64,000 nt of DNA from Sphingomonas faeni (GTDB taxonomy: Bacteria > Pseudomonadota > Alphaproteobacteria > Sphingomonadales > Sphingomonadaceae). Location of the stretch: assembly GCF_023195535.1 (NCBI RefSeq), contig NZ_JALPNF010000005.1:124001-188000 (forward strand), in the 5' to 3' direction. This document shows, piece by piece, positions 24,835 through 34,759 of the stretch. A program made the translations under genes and the position numbers. Under the pieces are notes generated by a model. The model did not search any database and was not told where the DNA came from. It worked only from the letters and a program-made list of their open reading frames with translations. Within the stretch, counting starts at the first letter, position 1. Each line of letters begins with the position of its first letter.

Positions 24835-27339
24835 TTGGAAACCGCGACGCAACCGGCGACCCCCGCCGCCAATACGGCGTTCGACGCGACGGTCCATGCC
24901 GAGCGCTGGATTGCCGACTATTGCGCGCGCAGCACCCGCGCCGACGTGCTCTGCCCAGCCGATGACGGTAGCGCCGACCCCGCCTGGGCGGCGATGTTCG
25001 CCGAGCTGGCGACCGTCGCCTCCGACGACCTCGGCCACATCCGCGAACGCGTCCAGCGGCATGCGGTCGACATCGGCACCGGCTTCCGCATCGCCGACGA
25101 ACCCGATGAGCGCCCTTGGCCCGTCTCGCCCGTCCCGCTGCTGATCGAGGCCGGGGAATGGGCCGGCATCGCGCGCGGCGTGATCCAGCGCGCGACGCTG
25201 ATGGAGACGGTGATCGCCGACCTCTACGGCGAGGGCACACTGGTCGCCGACGGCCACATCCCCGCCGCGCTCGTTACCGGCAGCCCGTTCTTCCTGCGGC
25301 CGATGGTCGGGCTCGACCCACCCGGCGGCCGCCATCTCGATTTCATCGCGATCGATCTCGGGCGCGGGCCCTCCGGCGAATGGCGCGTGCTCGCGGATCA
25401 CCTCCGCGCACCCGCCGGCGCCGGGTATGCGCTGGAGAACCGCATCGCCGTCAGCCGGACGCTGGGCGGGTTGCAGGATCGGCTCAACGTCCAGCGCCAC
25501 GCACCGTTCTTCGCCGCGTTCCGCGCCGGGATCGCGGCGATGTGCAAGCGGACCGACCCGCGGATCGGGCTGCTCACCCCCGGCCGGTTCAACCCGAGCT
25601 ATCCCGAGCAGGCGCACCTCGCGCGCTATCTCGGCCTGCTGCTGGTCGAGGGCGCCGATCTCGCCGCGCTGGAGGACAAGGTCTATGTCCGCACCATCGG
25701 TGGGCTGAAGCGGATCGATGCGCTGTGGCGGCGGCTCGACCCGCGGCTGCTCGATCCGCTGGCGTTCGACACGCATTCGCAGATCGGCGTGCCCGGGCTG
25801 ATCGACGCCTACGCGGCCGGCAACGTCGTGCTGTCGAACGCGCCGGGCTCGGCCGTGCTGGAGGCGCCGGCGTTCTCGGCGTTCCTGCCGCAGCTTGCGA
25901 AGTCGTTGCTAGGCGAAGACCTGCTGCTGCCCAACATCGCGACGTGGTGGTGTGGGCAAAACGGCGCGCGGGCGCAGGTCGAGGCCAATTTCGACCGCCT
26001 GCTGATCGGGCCCGCGTTCCACGCACGCCCGCTCGGCATGACCGGCGGCCCGACCACCGGCGCCGACATCACCGGCGAGGACCGGACGCGCCTGCTCGCC
26101 GACATGGCGAACAGGCCGCAGGATTATGTCGGGCAGGAGCTGGTCCAGCTCTCGACCATGCCGGTCGTGGTCGGCGATGCGCTGGTCCCCCGCCCCTTCA
26201 CCCTGCGCGTCTTCGCGGCGCGTAACGGCGACGGCGAATGGACCGTCCTGCCCGGAGGGTTCGCGCGGATCGGTGAGCATCCCGATCCGCGGGCGGCCGT
26301 CATGGGCGAAGGCATATGGTCTGCGGACGTCTGCATCTATGGTGCCGAGCCGGTCGCGCCGGTATCGCTGCTGACCGCCGCGGACTCGCTCCAGGTGCGA
26401 CGCAATCCGGGGACGTTGCCGAGCCGGGTGGCGGACAATTTCTACTGGCTCGGGCGCTATCTGGAACGGGGCGAGGCGCTACTCGGCGCGATCCGCGTTA
26501 TGCTCGGCAATTCGATCGACGTCGACGGGGGTGCCGTGTTGTCCCCCACCACGGTCGGCAAGCTGGTCGGGCTGATCGTCGGTGCAGGCAGCGCGCCGCA
26601 CCCGCCGTCGCTGCGCCGCGCCGACCTGACCGCGCTCGCCCGCACCGCCATGGAGGACGAGGCGTGGCAGTCGATCCTCACGCTCAACCGCCATGCGAGA
26701 GAGATCGGCGAAGGCTCGCGCGATCGACTTTCGGCGGACATGGTGCGACTGCTCGAAGCGCCCTTCCCCACGCATCGCGGGATGCTGGAGCGTGCCGGGT
26801 CGTTGCAACGCCGCTATGCGGCGATCGCCGGGCTGTCGGCCGAGCATATGGGGCGGACGGCGGCGTGGCGGTTCCACGATCTCGGGCGGCGGGTGGAGCG
26901 GGCGATGGCGATGGCGCGGGCGATCCGGTTGTTCGGGATGCCGGGCGCTTCGCCAGACGACCTGTCCGTGCTGCTCGACCTTGCCGACAGCCAGATCAGT
27001 TATCGCCAGCGCTATCCGACCGGGATCGCGCGCGTGCCGGTGATGGACCTGGTGGCGCTCGATCCGGGCAATCCGCGCAGCCTCGCGTTTTCGGCGGAGC
27101 GGATCGCCGCGCGGTTGGCGGAATTGCCGGTGCTCAGCGACGACGAGATGGCGGAGCCGCAACAGGCGCAAGCGACCGGGTTGCAGGCGATCGTGATGAC
27201 CGCGACGGCGGCGGAACTGGATGCGGAGACGCTGGGGGATATCGAGCGGCGCTTGGGGGCGGTGTCGGATGCGCTGGCGCGGCGGTATTTCCTGCAGGGT
27301 GCTGAGCCGTTGCGGACCAGTGGGCTGACGTTGGCGTGA
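24835..27339 (+). CDS. Circularly permuted ATP-grasp / alpha-E fusion protein
   Basis: 834 residues. The N-terminal two thirds is a circularly permuted ATP-grasp (DUF404/DUF407) domain: HLDFIAIDLGRGPSGEWRVL, RIGLLTPGRFNPSYPEQAHL, KVYVRTIGGLKRIDALWRR, LLPNIATWWCGQ. From about residue 520 follows an alpha-E (DUF403) helical domain (LPSRVADNFYWLGRYLERGE, RRVERAMAMARAIRLFGMPG). ATP-grasp enzymes ligate carboxyls to amines; comparative genomics suggests these make or modify peptides together with transglutaminase-like partners, one of which follows here. The start is TTG 24835 with AGGGG eight bases upstream, and is uncertain. The two domains are often separate genes. Confidence 0.88.
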   Translation: METATQPATPAANTAFDATVHAERWIADYCARSTRADVLCPADDGSADPAWAAMFAELATVASDDLGHIRERVQRHAVDIGTGFRIADEPDERPWPVSPVPLLIEAGEWAGIARGVIQRATLMETVIADLYGEGTLVADGHIPAALVTGSPFFLRPMVGLDPPGGRHLDFIAIDLGRGPSGEWRVLADHLRAPAGAGYALENRIAVSRTLGGLQDRLNVQRHAPFFAAFRAGIAAMCKRTDPRIGLLTPGRFNPSYPEQAHLARYLGLLLVEGADLAALEDKVYVRTIGGLKRIDALWRRLDPRLLDPLAFDTHSQIGVPGLIDAYAAGNVVLSNAPGSAVLEAPAFSAFLPQLAKSLLGEDLLLPNIATWWCGQNGARAQVEANFDRLLIGPAFHARPLGMTGGPTTGADITGEDRTRLLADMANRPQDYVGQELVQLSTMPVVVGDALVPRPFTLRVFAARNGDGEWTVLPGGFARIGEHPDPRAAVMGEGIWSADVCIYGAEPVAPVSLLTAADSLQVRRNPGTLPSRVADNFYWLGRYLERGEALLGAIRVMLGNSIDVDGGAVLSPTTVGKLVGLIVGAGSAPHPPSLRRADLTALARTAMEDEAWQSILTLNRHAREIGEGSRDRLSADMVRLLEAPFPTHRGMLERAGSLQRRYAAIAGLSAEHMGRTAAWRFHDLGRRVERAMAMARAIRLFGMPGASPDDLSVLLDLADSQISYRQRYPTGIARVPVMDLVALDPGNPRSLAFSAERIAARLAELPVLSDDEMAEPQQAQATGLQAIVMTATAAELDAETLGDIERRLGAVSDALARRYFLQGAEPLRTSGLTLA

Positions 27340-27375
27340 GGGGCGGTGTGAGGGGCGGTGTGAGGGTAGATCTGC

Positions 27376-27512
27376 AAATCCTCCCCGGCACGGGGAGGGG
27401 GACCATGCAGCGCATTGTGGAGGGGGCTCTCCACCAGCGTATCGTTCGTGGTGCCCCCCCTCCACCACCAGCAAGCGGCTGGCGGTCCCCCTCCCCGTAC
27501 CGGGGAGGATTA
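27376..27512. repeat. Large palindrome, family A', intergenic copy
   Basis: Arms aatcctccccggcacgggga and ccccgtaccggggaggatta match the copy inside ligD. The right arm ends two bases before the transglutaminase ATG and contains its ribosome-binding site. Confidence 0.88.
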
Positions 27513-27514
27513 TT

Positions 27515-28408
27515 ATGATCTACGATATCCGCCACATAACGACGTTCGATTACGGCGCCAGCGTCAAGTTCGCTCGCTGCAACCTCCGGTTGAAGCCGAT
27601 CGACTGGCCGGGCCAACACCTGGATTCCTATACGCTGTCGGTCCACCCCGCCGGCCGCACCAGCGCCGCGCGCGCGGAGGCGGGGCTCGCCAACGTGACG
27701 CGGCTGGTGGTCGACAGCCCGGTGCGGCACCTGACTATCGAGAGCCGATCGCGGATGACGGTGGATCGGCTCGTGCCGGTGCCCGACGCGAGCGATCCGA
27801 CGCTGGGCGAAATCGCGGCGATGGCGCGCGCGAGCACCGATCTGTCCGCGGCGAGCCCGGCGAACTACATCTACCCCTCACCGCTGATCCCGCTCGACCA
27901 GGCGATCGCCGACTATTGTGCGATCGATCTCGATCTGTCGCGCGGCGCATTGGAGGCGGGGATCGCGCTTGCGCGGCGGATCCAGGAGGAGTTCGAGTTC
28001 GACGCCGACGCGACGCTGGTCGATACCCCGCCGCACGAGGCGTTCCTCCAGCGCAAGGGCGTGTGCCAGGATTTCGCGCAGATCATGATCACCGGCCTGC
28101 GCGCCGCCGGCCTGCCCGCGGCCTATGCATCGGGCTATATCCGGACGATCCCGCCCGAGGGCCAGCCGCGGCTGGTGGGCGCGGATGCGACCCACGCATG
28201 GGTGCTGCTGTGGTGCGGGCCGGTGCGCGGCTGGGTCGGCGTCGATCCGACCAACGGGATCTGGATGGCGAGCGACCACATCGTCATGGCGGTCGGCCGG
28301 GATTACGCGGAGATCGCACCGGTCGACGGGGTGGTGCTCGGGTCGGGCGCGCAGAACATGGATGTCAGCGTGGATGTGGCGCCGTTGGACGAGTTCGCGG
28401 CAGTCTAG
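27515..28408 (+). CDS. Transglutaminase-like protein with bacterial N-terminal domain
   Basis: 297 residues: an N-terminal beta domain (about 1-90, MIYDIRHITTFDYGASVKFA) and a transglutaminase core with the Cys-His-Asp triad in KGVCQDFAQIM, ADATHAWVLLW and VGVDPTNGIWM. It is a cysteine-type amidase/peptidase or crosslinker of unknown substrate, cytoplasmic (no signal peptide). It regularly travels with ATP-grasp/alpha-E proteins, as here. Its Shine-Dalgarno GGGGAGG belongs to the upstream palindrome, so folding of that hairpin should affect translation. Confidence 0.9.
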   Translation: MIYDIRHITTFDYGASVKFARCNLRLKPIDWPGQHLDSYTLSVHPAGRTSAARAEAGLANVTRLVVDSPVRHLTIESRSRMTVDRLVPVPDASDPTLGEIAAMARASTDLSAASPANYIYPSPLIPLDQAIADYCAIDLDLSRGALEAGIALARRIQEEFEFDADATLVDTPPHEAFLQRKGVCQDFAQIMITGLRAAGLPAAYASGYIRTIPPEGQPRLVGADATHAWVLLWCGPVRGWVGVDPTNGIWMASDHIVMAVGRDYAEIAPVDGVVLGSGAQNMDVSVDVAPLDEFAAV

Positions 28409-28501
28409 GATGCGTCGGCGGCGGACGTGTTCCGCACGCGCGCAATTGCGTTGCGCGGGCGCTCCCCCCACATAGACGCGCAAGTAAGAATGGGGACGTA
28501 A

Positions 28502-29440
28502 GTGGCCGATCCGTACAAGACTCTGGGTGTAGCGCGCGACGCGACCGAAGCCGACATCAAGAAGGCGTACCGCAAGCTTGCAAAGGAGCTTCACCCGGAT
28601 CGCAACAAGGACAATCCGAAGGCGTCGGAGCGGTTCAGCACGGTCACCAACGCGTACGACCTGCTGAACGACAAGGACAAGCGCGCGCGGTTCGACCGCG
28701 GCGAGATCGATGGCGACGGCAACCCGGCGTCGCCGTTCGGCTTCGGCGGCGGTGGTGGCGGGCGTCCCCAACCGGGCGGCGGCTTCCGCAGCGAAGGCTA
28801 TGAGAGCGGTGCCGGCGGGGCCGACATGAGCGACATCTTCGAAGGCCTGTTCGGCGGCGCGCAGCGTGGCGGCGGTGGCGGGTTCTCCGGCGGCTTTGGC
28901 CGGCGTCCGCAACCCAGGGGCGAGAATGCCGCGTACCGCCTGCAGGTCCCGTTCGTCGAGGCGGCGACGCTGGAGCCGCAGCGCGTGACGCTCGCAGACG
29001 GTAAGACGCTCGACCTCAAGCTTCCCGCCGGCGTCGAGACCGGTACGCAGATGAAGCTTGCCGGCAAGGGCGAGCAAGGTCCGGGCGGCGCTGGCGACGC
29101 GATCCTGACGATCGAGGTCCAGCCGCACAAATTCTTCACCCGCGACGGCGACGACGTCCGTCTCGACCTGCCGATCACGCTGGCCGAGGCGGTGCTGGGC
29201 GGCTCGATCAAGGCACCGACGGTCGACAAGCCGGTGATGCTGACGATCCCCAAGGGCACGACCTCGGGCAAGACGCTCCGCCTCAAGGGCAAGGGTTTCC
29301 ACAAGAAAGGCGGCACGCGGGGCGACCAGTTGGTCACGCTGATGATCGACATTCCGGCAAGCGATGCGGCGCTGACCGCGTTCGTCGAGAGCTGGGATGG
29401 GCGCGAGGCGGGGAACCCGCGGGGGTCCATGGGCGTCTGA
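28502..29440 (+). CDS. DnaJ-like (CbpA-type) Hsp70 co-chaperone
   Basis: A 312-residue J-domain protein. The J domain (1-68) has KAYRKLAKELHPDRNKDNPK with the essential HPD; a Gly/Phe-rich linker (about 80-140, FGFGGGGGG, GGGGGFSGGFGRRPQ) and the DnaJ C-terminal beta domains (about 140-305; PAGVETGTQMKLAGKG, LPITLAEAVLGGSIKAPT, FHKKGGTRGDQLV) follow. No CxxCxGxG zinc finger, so it is CbpA-like, not DnaJ proper. GTG start with GGGG ribosome-binding site. First gene of a compact plus-strand run that reaches aroC. Confidence 0.92.
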   Translation: MADPYKTLGVARDATEADIKKAYRKLAKELHPDRNKDNPKASERFSTVTNAYDLLNDKDKRARFDRGEIDGDGNPASPFGFGGGGGGRPQPGGGFRSEGYESGAGGADMSDIFEGLFGGAQRGGGGGFSGGFGRRPQPRGENAAYRLQVPFVEAATLEPQRVTLADGKTLDLKLPAGVETGTQMKLAGKGEQGPGGAGDAILTIEVQPHKFFTRDGDDVRLDLPITLAEAVLGGSIKAPTVDKPVMLTIPKGTTSGKTLRLKGKGFHKKGGTRGDQLVTLMIDIPASDAALTAFVESWDGREAGNPRGSMGV

Positions 29441-29447
29441 ACGCCTT

Positions 29448-30398
29448 GTGAATGACAACAGCCTTACTCCCGAAGCCCGCTCGCACGACCATAGCGCGGC
29501 CCGTACCCGATTGAACCGCGGCATGGCGAAGGTCAGGCCCGGCAGTTATGCGTTCGAGGTTTTCAAGCGTGCGGCGATCGGCGTGTTCAACGACGGGTTC
29601 ATCCATGCCGGGAACCTTGCCTATCTCGCGCTGATGACGGTGTTTCCGTTCTTCATCGTCGCGGCCGCGATCCTGTCGATCTTCGGGCAGAGCGTCGAGA
29701 CGGTGCGCGCTGTCGAATCCTTCCTGAACGTCCTGCCGCCCAACGTCGCAGACCTGTTACGTAAGCCGATCGCCGACGTGCTCGCCGCGCGCACCGGATC
29801 GCTGCTGTGGCTCGGCGCATTGGTCGGCCTGTGGACCGTCGGCAGCTTCGTCGAGACTATCCGTGACATCTTCCATCGCGCCTATGGCAACAAGGCGACG
29901 GCGCCGTTCTGGAAATCGCGGCTCGGCTCGTCGTTCGTGATCGTCTGTTCGGTGATCATCGCGCTGCTCTCGTTCCTTGTGCAGGGAATCCTGACCGCGG
30001 CGGAGCAGTTCATCTACCGCCTCGTGCCCTTCGCGCAGGATGCCGCGGGCTGGGTCGGACTGTCGCGGCTGATCCCCGGCCTGCTCATGTTCGGCGCGCT
30101 GTACCTGCTGTTCTATTCGGTGACGCCGTCGCGCTATCGCTATTCGAAATGCCCCAAATGGCCGGGCGCCTTGTTCACCACCGCCTGGTGGGTCAGCGCG
30201 ACCGCGCTGCTGCCGGTGATCCTGTCGCGGCTCGGCGGCTACGACCTGACCTATGGCAGTCTGGCGGGCGTCGTCATCATGCTGTTGTTTTTCTACGTCA
30301 TCGGGCTCGGGCTGGTATTCGGCGCCCATCTCAACGCGGCACTGGCGGAACCACCCGAAACAACGCTAGAGCAACCCGCTACGGATATGCAGGTATAG
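29448..30398 (+). CDS. YihY/BrkB-family inner-membrane protein
   Basis: A 316-residue member of the YihY (formerly 'ribonuclease BN') family with about six membrane helices: LAYLALMTVFPFFIVAAAIL, LLWLGALVGLWTVGSFVETI, SFVIVCSVIIALLSFLVQGI, LIPGLLMFGALYLLFYSV and VVIMLLFFYVIGLGLVFGAH. HAGNLAYLALMTVFPFF is the family signature. Function unclear; it is not a ribonuclease. GTG 29448, seven bases after the dnaJ-like stop, is chosen; ATG 29523 (MAKVRPG) is the alternative. fabI follows at 11 bases. Confidence 0.88.
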   Translation: MNDNSLTPEARSHDHSAARTRLNRGMAKVRPGSYAFEVFKRAAIGVFNDGFIHAGNLAYLALMTVFPFFIVAAAILSIFGQSVETVRAVESFLNVLPPNVADLLRKPIADVLAARTGSLLWLGALVGLWTVGSFVETIRDIFHRAYGNKATAPFWKSRLGSSFVIVCSVIIALLSFLVQGILTAAEQFIYRLVPFAQDAAGWVGLSRLIPGLLMFGALYLLFYSVTPSRYRYSKCPKWPGALFTTAWWVSATALLPVILSRLGGYDLTYGSLAGVVIMLLFFYVIGLGLVFGAHLNAALAEPPETTLEQPATDMQV

Positions 30399-30409
30399 GC
30401 GGGGATGGC

Positions 30410-31212
<803 letters not shown>

Positions 31213-31213
<1 letters not shown>

Positions 31214-31461
31214 TGCCAACCGTGCTCCGGCTGCATGGTCTGCGGTTCATGATCTTCCTCGACGATCACGTACCAGCGCATGTTCATGTATTCGGAGACG
31301 GCGAAGCGAAGATCGAGATCGGAGGCGACGGGGGCTCTCCGCGCATGGTATACGCGCAAGGACTGAGCGGCGCGATGCAGCGGCGCGCGCTTGCCGCCGT
31401 CGCACGGAACCGGGCAATGCTGCTGACGAGGTGGGTCGAAATCCATGGCCGAACTGACTGA
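31213..31461 (+). CDS. DUF4160 protein
   Basis: 82 residues matching DUF4160: VPTVLRLHGLRFMIFLDDHV followed by PAHVHVFGDGEAKIEI, with the conserved HxHV motif; the rest is helical (RRALAAVARNRAMLLTRWVE). DUF4160 and DUF2442 genes are commonly adjacent, a pattern read by some as toxin-antitoxin-like; no activity is established. GTG start overlapping the fabI stop by one base, and its 3' end overlaps the next gene by 17 bases. Confidence 0.82.
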
Positions 31462-31798
31462 CGAAGACATCCTGGCTGCGAACGAGCGCGGTCGCATCGC
31501 AATGGCGACCAAGCCACGGGCCAAAAGCGCGCGCTACGATCGGGACCAGGATCGGATCGTGGTCGATCTGGTGAATGGATCGACGTTCGCGTTCCCGCCG
31601 CATCTGTTGCAGGGCTTTGATCGCGCGACCCCGGACCAGATCGCCGAAGTCGAAATACTGGGCGTCGGATTTGGCCTGCATTGGGAGTCGCTCGACGCTG
31701 ACTTTACCGTGGCGGGACTCATGGCTGGCCGTTTCGGCACGGCCCGTTACATGGCGGAGCGGTTCGGCGCTGCCTGGGATGCGGTCGCAGCGGAATGA
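31445..31798 (+). CDS. DUF2442 protein
   Basis: 117 residues. The C-terminal part is DUF2442: [60 protein letters not shown]. The first 35 residues ([20 protein letters not shown]) are a basic/acidic helix that could bind DNA or the DUF4160 partner. The ATG lies inside the DUF4160 gene, and its stop overlaps the aroC ATG (ATGA), so the pair is locked between two essential genes. Confidence 0.85.
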   Translation: MAELTDEDILAANERGRIAMATKPRAKSARYDRDQDRIVVDLVNGSTFAFPPHLLQGFDRATPDQIAEVEILGVGFGLHWESLDADFTVAGLMAGRFGTARYMAERFGAAWDAVAAE

Positions 31799-32862
31799 GC
31801 TTCAATACGTTTGGACGGCTGTTCCGCTTTACCACTTGGGGTGAGTCGCATGGGCCTGCGCTTGGCGCAGTCGTCGATGGGTGCCCGCCGGGGATCGCGC
31901 TGAGCGAGGCCGATATCCAGCCCTGGCTCGACAAGCGCCGCCCGGGGACCTCGCGCTTTACCACGCAGCGGCGCGAGCCGGATACGGTGCGCATTCTCTC
32001 GGGCGTGTTCGAAGGCCGCACCACCGGCACGCCGATCAGCCTGATGATCGAGAATGTCGACCAGCGCTCCAAGGACTATTCGGACGTCGCCAAGGCGTAT
32101 CGCCCCGGCCATGCCGACTATGCCTATGACGCGAAATACGGCTTCCGCGATTTCCGGGGCGGCGGTCGCTCTTCCGCCCGCGAGACGGCGGCGCGCGTCG
32201 CCGCCGGTGCGGTCGCGCGGCTCGTCGTCCCGCAGGTCCGCGTCCGCGCATGGGTCGAGGCGATCGGCGGCGATTCGATCGATCCGGCCAACTTCGACGA
32301 TGCGCAGATCGACCAGAACCCGTTCTTCTGCCCGGACGCCGCCGCTGCCGCCCGCTGGGAGATCCTCGTCGATGCCGCGCGAAAGTCTGGCTCGTCGCTC
32401 GGCGCGGTGATCGCGTGCGAGGCAACCGGCGTGCCCGCAGGCTGGGGCGCGCCGCTCTATGCCAAGCTCGACTCCGAACTCGCGTCGGCCTGCATGAGCA
32501 TAAACGCGGTCAAGGGCATCGAGATCGGCGACGGATTCGCCGCCGCCGCGCTGTCGGGCGAAGCGAATGCGGATCCGATGCGTCCGGGTGCTGATGGCCC
32601 AGAGTTCCTCGCCAACCATGCGGGCGGAATCGCTGGAGGGATCGCGACCGGCCAGCCGATCCGCCTGCGTGTGGCGTTCAAGCCGACCAGTTCGATCCTC
32701 ACCCCGGTCGAGACGATCAGCCCCACCGGCGAAGCCGCGACGATCGCCACCAAGGGGCGTCACGATCCCTGCGTCGGCATCCGCGGAGTCCCCGTCGTCG
32801 AGGCGATGGTGGCGCTCGTGCTAGCCGACCAGGCGTTGCTGCATCGGGGCCAGTGCGGCTGA
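31795..32862 (+). CDS. aroC: Chorismate synthase
   Basis: A 355-residue FMN-dependent enzyme converting EPSP to chorismate, last step of the shikimate pathway. Signatures: [56 protein letters not shown] (with the active-site His-region and Arg), [12 protein letters not shown] and [18 protein letters not shown]. The start overlaps the DUF2442 stop. Chorismate made here can feed pheA near 42 kb. Final gene of the dnaJ-like/yihY/fabI run. Confidence 0.97.
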   Translation: MSFNTFGRLFRFTTWGESHGPALGAVVDGCPPGIALSEADIQPWLDKRRPGTSRFTTQRREPDTVRILSGVFEGRTTGTPISLMIENVDQRSKDYSDVAKAYRPGHADYAYDAKYGFRDFRGGGRSSARETAARVAAGAVARLVVPQVRVRAWVEAIGGDSIDPANFDDAQIDQNPFFCPDAAAAARWEILVDAARKSGSSLGAVIACEATGVPAGWGAPLYAKLDSELASACMSINAVKGIEIGDGFAAAALSGEANADPMRPGADGPEFLANHAGGIAGGIATGQPIRLRVAFKPTSSILTPVETISPTGEAATIATKGRHDPCVGIRGVPVVEAMVALVLADQALLHRGQCG

Positions 32863-32866
32863 CGAC

Positions 32867-32891
32867 GGAACATACGCGGCGCTGAAGCGCT
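32867..32891 (+). promoter_or_regulatory. Possible EcfG-type promoter for the Gly/Thr/Met-rich protein
   Basis: GGAAC (32867-32871), 16 bases, CGCT (one mismatch to CGTT). Predicted start about 32898, ten bases before a strong AGGAG ribosome-binding site. Confidence 0.42.
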
Positions 32892-32919
32892 TGCTCTTCA
32901 ATAACTTAGGAGAGTGATA

Positions 32920-33381
32920 ATGCGTATTCTAACTTCGATCGCAGCCGCAGCCCTGATCATTCCAGGCGTGGCGATGGCTCAGACGGGCACCACTGGCTCG
33001 ATGGGCGGCACCACCGGTGGAACGATGAGCGGCGGCACCATGGGTGGTTCGACCATGGGCGGTACGATGGATCAGGCGAATCCCTCGACGACCACGCAGT
33101 CGACCACGACGACACGCACGCAGCGTGGCACCAAGGCACGGAGCCGTACGCGCGGCACCACGTCGGGCACCATGAGCGGCACGACGGGTGATACCGGTAC
33201 GACGGGCAGCACGATGTCCGGCACGACCGGCAGCACGATGGGCGCCGACACCATGGGCGGCACCACGGGCTCCACGACCGGCACGATGGGTGGCACGACC
33301 GGAGGTACCATGGGTGGCACGACCACCGGTACGATGGGTTCGACCACGGGTGGAACGACCGGCACGACCACGCCGCGCTGA
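32920..33381 (+). CDS. Secreted low-complexity Gly/Thr/Met/Ser-rich protein
   Basis: 153 residues. The signal peptide MRILTSIAAAALIIPGVAMA is followed by a mature chain made almost only of G, T, M and S in variants of GGTMGGTT, broken once by a basic stretch (TRTQRGTKARSRTRG, about residues 68-84). There is no enzyme domain. Such sequences are disordered; Met-rich repeats can bind soft metals (Cu, Ag) or scavenge oxidants, but that is inference. ATG 32920 has AGGAG seven bases upstream. Followed by a strong terminator, so a single-gene unit, perhaps stress-induced. Confidence 0.78.
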   Translation: MRILTSIAAAALIIPGVAMAQTGTTGSMGGTTGGTMSGGTMGGSTMGGTMDQANPSTTTQSTTTTRTQRGTKARSRTRGTTSGTMSGTTGDTGTTGSTMSGTTGSTMGADTMGGTTGSTTGTMGGTTGGTMGGTTTGTMGSTTGGTTGTTTPR

Positions 33382-33403
33382 TCCAACCGTTCTCACGTAA
33401 ATG

Positions 33404-33434
33404 AAAAGCCGGGCGAGCGATCGCCCGGCTTTTT
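33404..33434. terminator. Bidirectional rho-independent terminator
   Basis: AAAAGCCGGGCGA and TCGCCCGGCTTTTT form a perfect 13-base stem with a four-base loop and T-runs on both strands. It serves the secreted protein gene and purA, which converge here. Confidence 0.93.
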
Positions 33435-33439
33435 GCGTA

Positions 33440-34729
33440 TCAGTCCGAGAAGGGATCGCGGACGAGGATCGTGTCGGCCCGCTGCGGGCTGGTCGACACC
33501 AACGTCACCGGACAGCGGATCAGCTCTTCGATGCGGCGGATGTACTTGATCGCCTGCGCCGGCAGGTCGGCCCAGCTTCGCGCACCGGCGGTGGTTTCCT
33601 GCCAGCCTTCCATCGTCTCGTAGATCGGCTCGACCAGCGCCTGGTCCGCCGCGTGCGCCGGGAAATAATCGAGCGTCTCGCCGCGCAGCTTGTAGCCGGT
33701 GCAGATCGACACGGTCTCGAACCCGTCGAGCACGTCGATCTTGGTCAACGCGATCCCGGTGATGCCGCCAACCGCCGCCGCCTGACGCACGAGCACCGCG
33801 TCGAACCAGCCGCAACGACGTTTCCGCCCGGTGACCGTCCCGAATTCGTGGCCACGGACGCCGAGGCGCTCGCCGGTTTCGTTCTCGAGCTCGGTCGGGA
33901 ACGGTCCCGAGCCGACGCGCGTCGTGTACGCCTTGGCGATGCCGAGCACGAAGCCGACCGCCGATGGCCCGAGGCCGGACCCACCGGCCGCTGCGCCTGC
34001 GATCGTGTTCGACGAGGTGACGAACGGGTACGTGCCGTGGTCGACGTCGAGCAACACGCCCTGCGCGCCCTCGAACAGGATCCGCTTGCCGGCCGAACGC
34101 GCGGCGTTGAGATCGCGCCACACGGGCTTGGCGAACGGGAGGACGAAACCGGCGATTTCGCGCAGTTCTGCGATCAGGCGCGCGCGATCGATCGGCGGTT
34201 CGCCGAAGCCGGCACGCAGGGCGTCGTGATGCGCGGTGAGGCGATCGAGCTGCGGCCCGAGATCGTCGAGGTGGGCCAGATCGCACACGCGGATCGCGCG
34301 GCGACCGACCTTGTCCTCATACGCCGGGCCGATGCCGCGGCGGGTCGTGCCGATCTTGCCGGCGCCGCTGGCGTCCTCGCGCAGACCATCGAGATCGCGG
34401 TGGAACGGCAGGATCAGCGCGCAGGTGTCGGCGATCCGCAGCGTCTCCGGTGTTGCGGTGACGCCCTGTGCGCCGAGCCGCGCGATCTCGTCCTTCAGCG
34501 CCCACGGATCGAGCACCACGCCGTTGCCGATGAAGGACGGCGTGCCGCGGACGATACCCGACGGCAGCAGCGACAATTTATAGACGTTCTCGCCGACGAC
34601 CAGTGTGTGGCCGGCATTGTGGCCGCCCTGGAACCGGACGACCATGTCGGCACGCTCGGCGAGCCAGTCGACGATCTTGCCCTTGCCTTCGTCGCCCCAT
34701 TGCGCGCCGATGACTGCTACGTTGGCCAA
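33440..34729 (-). CDS. purA: Adenylosuccinate synthetase
   Basis: A 429-residue GTP-dependent enzyme joining aspartate to IMP in AMP synthesis. [20 protein letters not shown] carries the catalytic Asp and P-loop-like Gly motif; [48 protein letters not shown] and the C-terminal [19 protein letters not shown] are canonical. Last gene of the serC-serA-hisZ-purA run; 30 bases from hisZ. Ends just before the bidirectional terminator. Confidence 0.97.
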   Translation of the reverse strand: MANVAVIGAQWGDEGKGKIVDWLAERADMVVRFQGGHNAGHTLVVGENVYKLSLLPSGIVRGTPSFIGNGVVLDPWALKDEIARLGAQGVTATPETLRIADTCALILPFHRDLDGLREDASGAGKIGTTRRGIGPAYEDKVGRRAIRVCDLAHLDDLGPQLDRLTAHHDALRAGFGEPPIDRARLIAELREIAGFVLPFAKPVWRDLNAARSAGKRILFEGAQGVLLDVDHGTYPFVTSSNTIAGAAAGGSGLGPSAVGFVLGIAKAYTTRVGSGPFPTELENETGERLGVRGHEFGTVTGRKRRCGWFDAVLVRQAAAVGGITGIALTKIDVLDGFETVSICTGYKLRGETLDYFPAHAADQALVEPIYETMEGWQETTAGARSWADLPAQAIKYIRRIEELIRCPVTLVSTSPQRADTILVRDPFSD

Positions 34730-34759
34730 ACTCTATCTCCTGAGGATTACGCGCAGCGC

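Noticed and set aside
28439..28457. Hairpin cgcgcaa/ttgcgcg before the dnaJ-like gene as a terminator
   Set aside because: It has no T-run and could equally be chance in GC-rich DNA; not supported enough to list.
32960..33380. Repeat pattern that could be mistaken for a CRISPR or tandem array
   Set aside because: The repeats are short, imperfect, in frame and code for a secreted low-complexity protein; there are no spacers.
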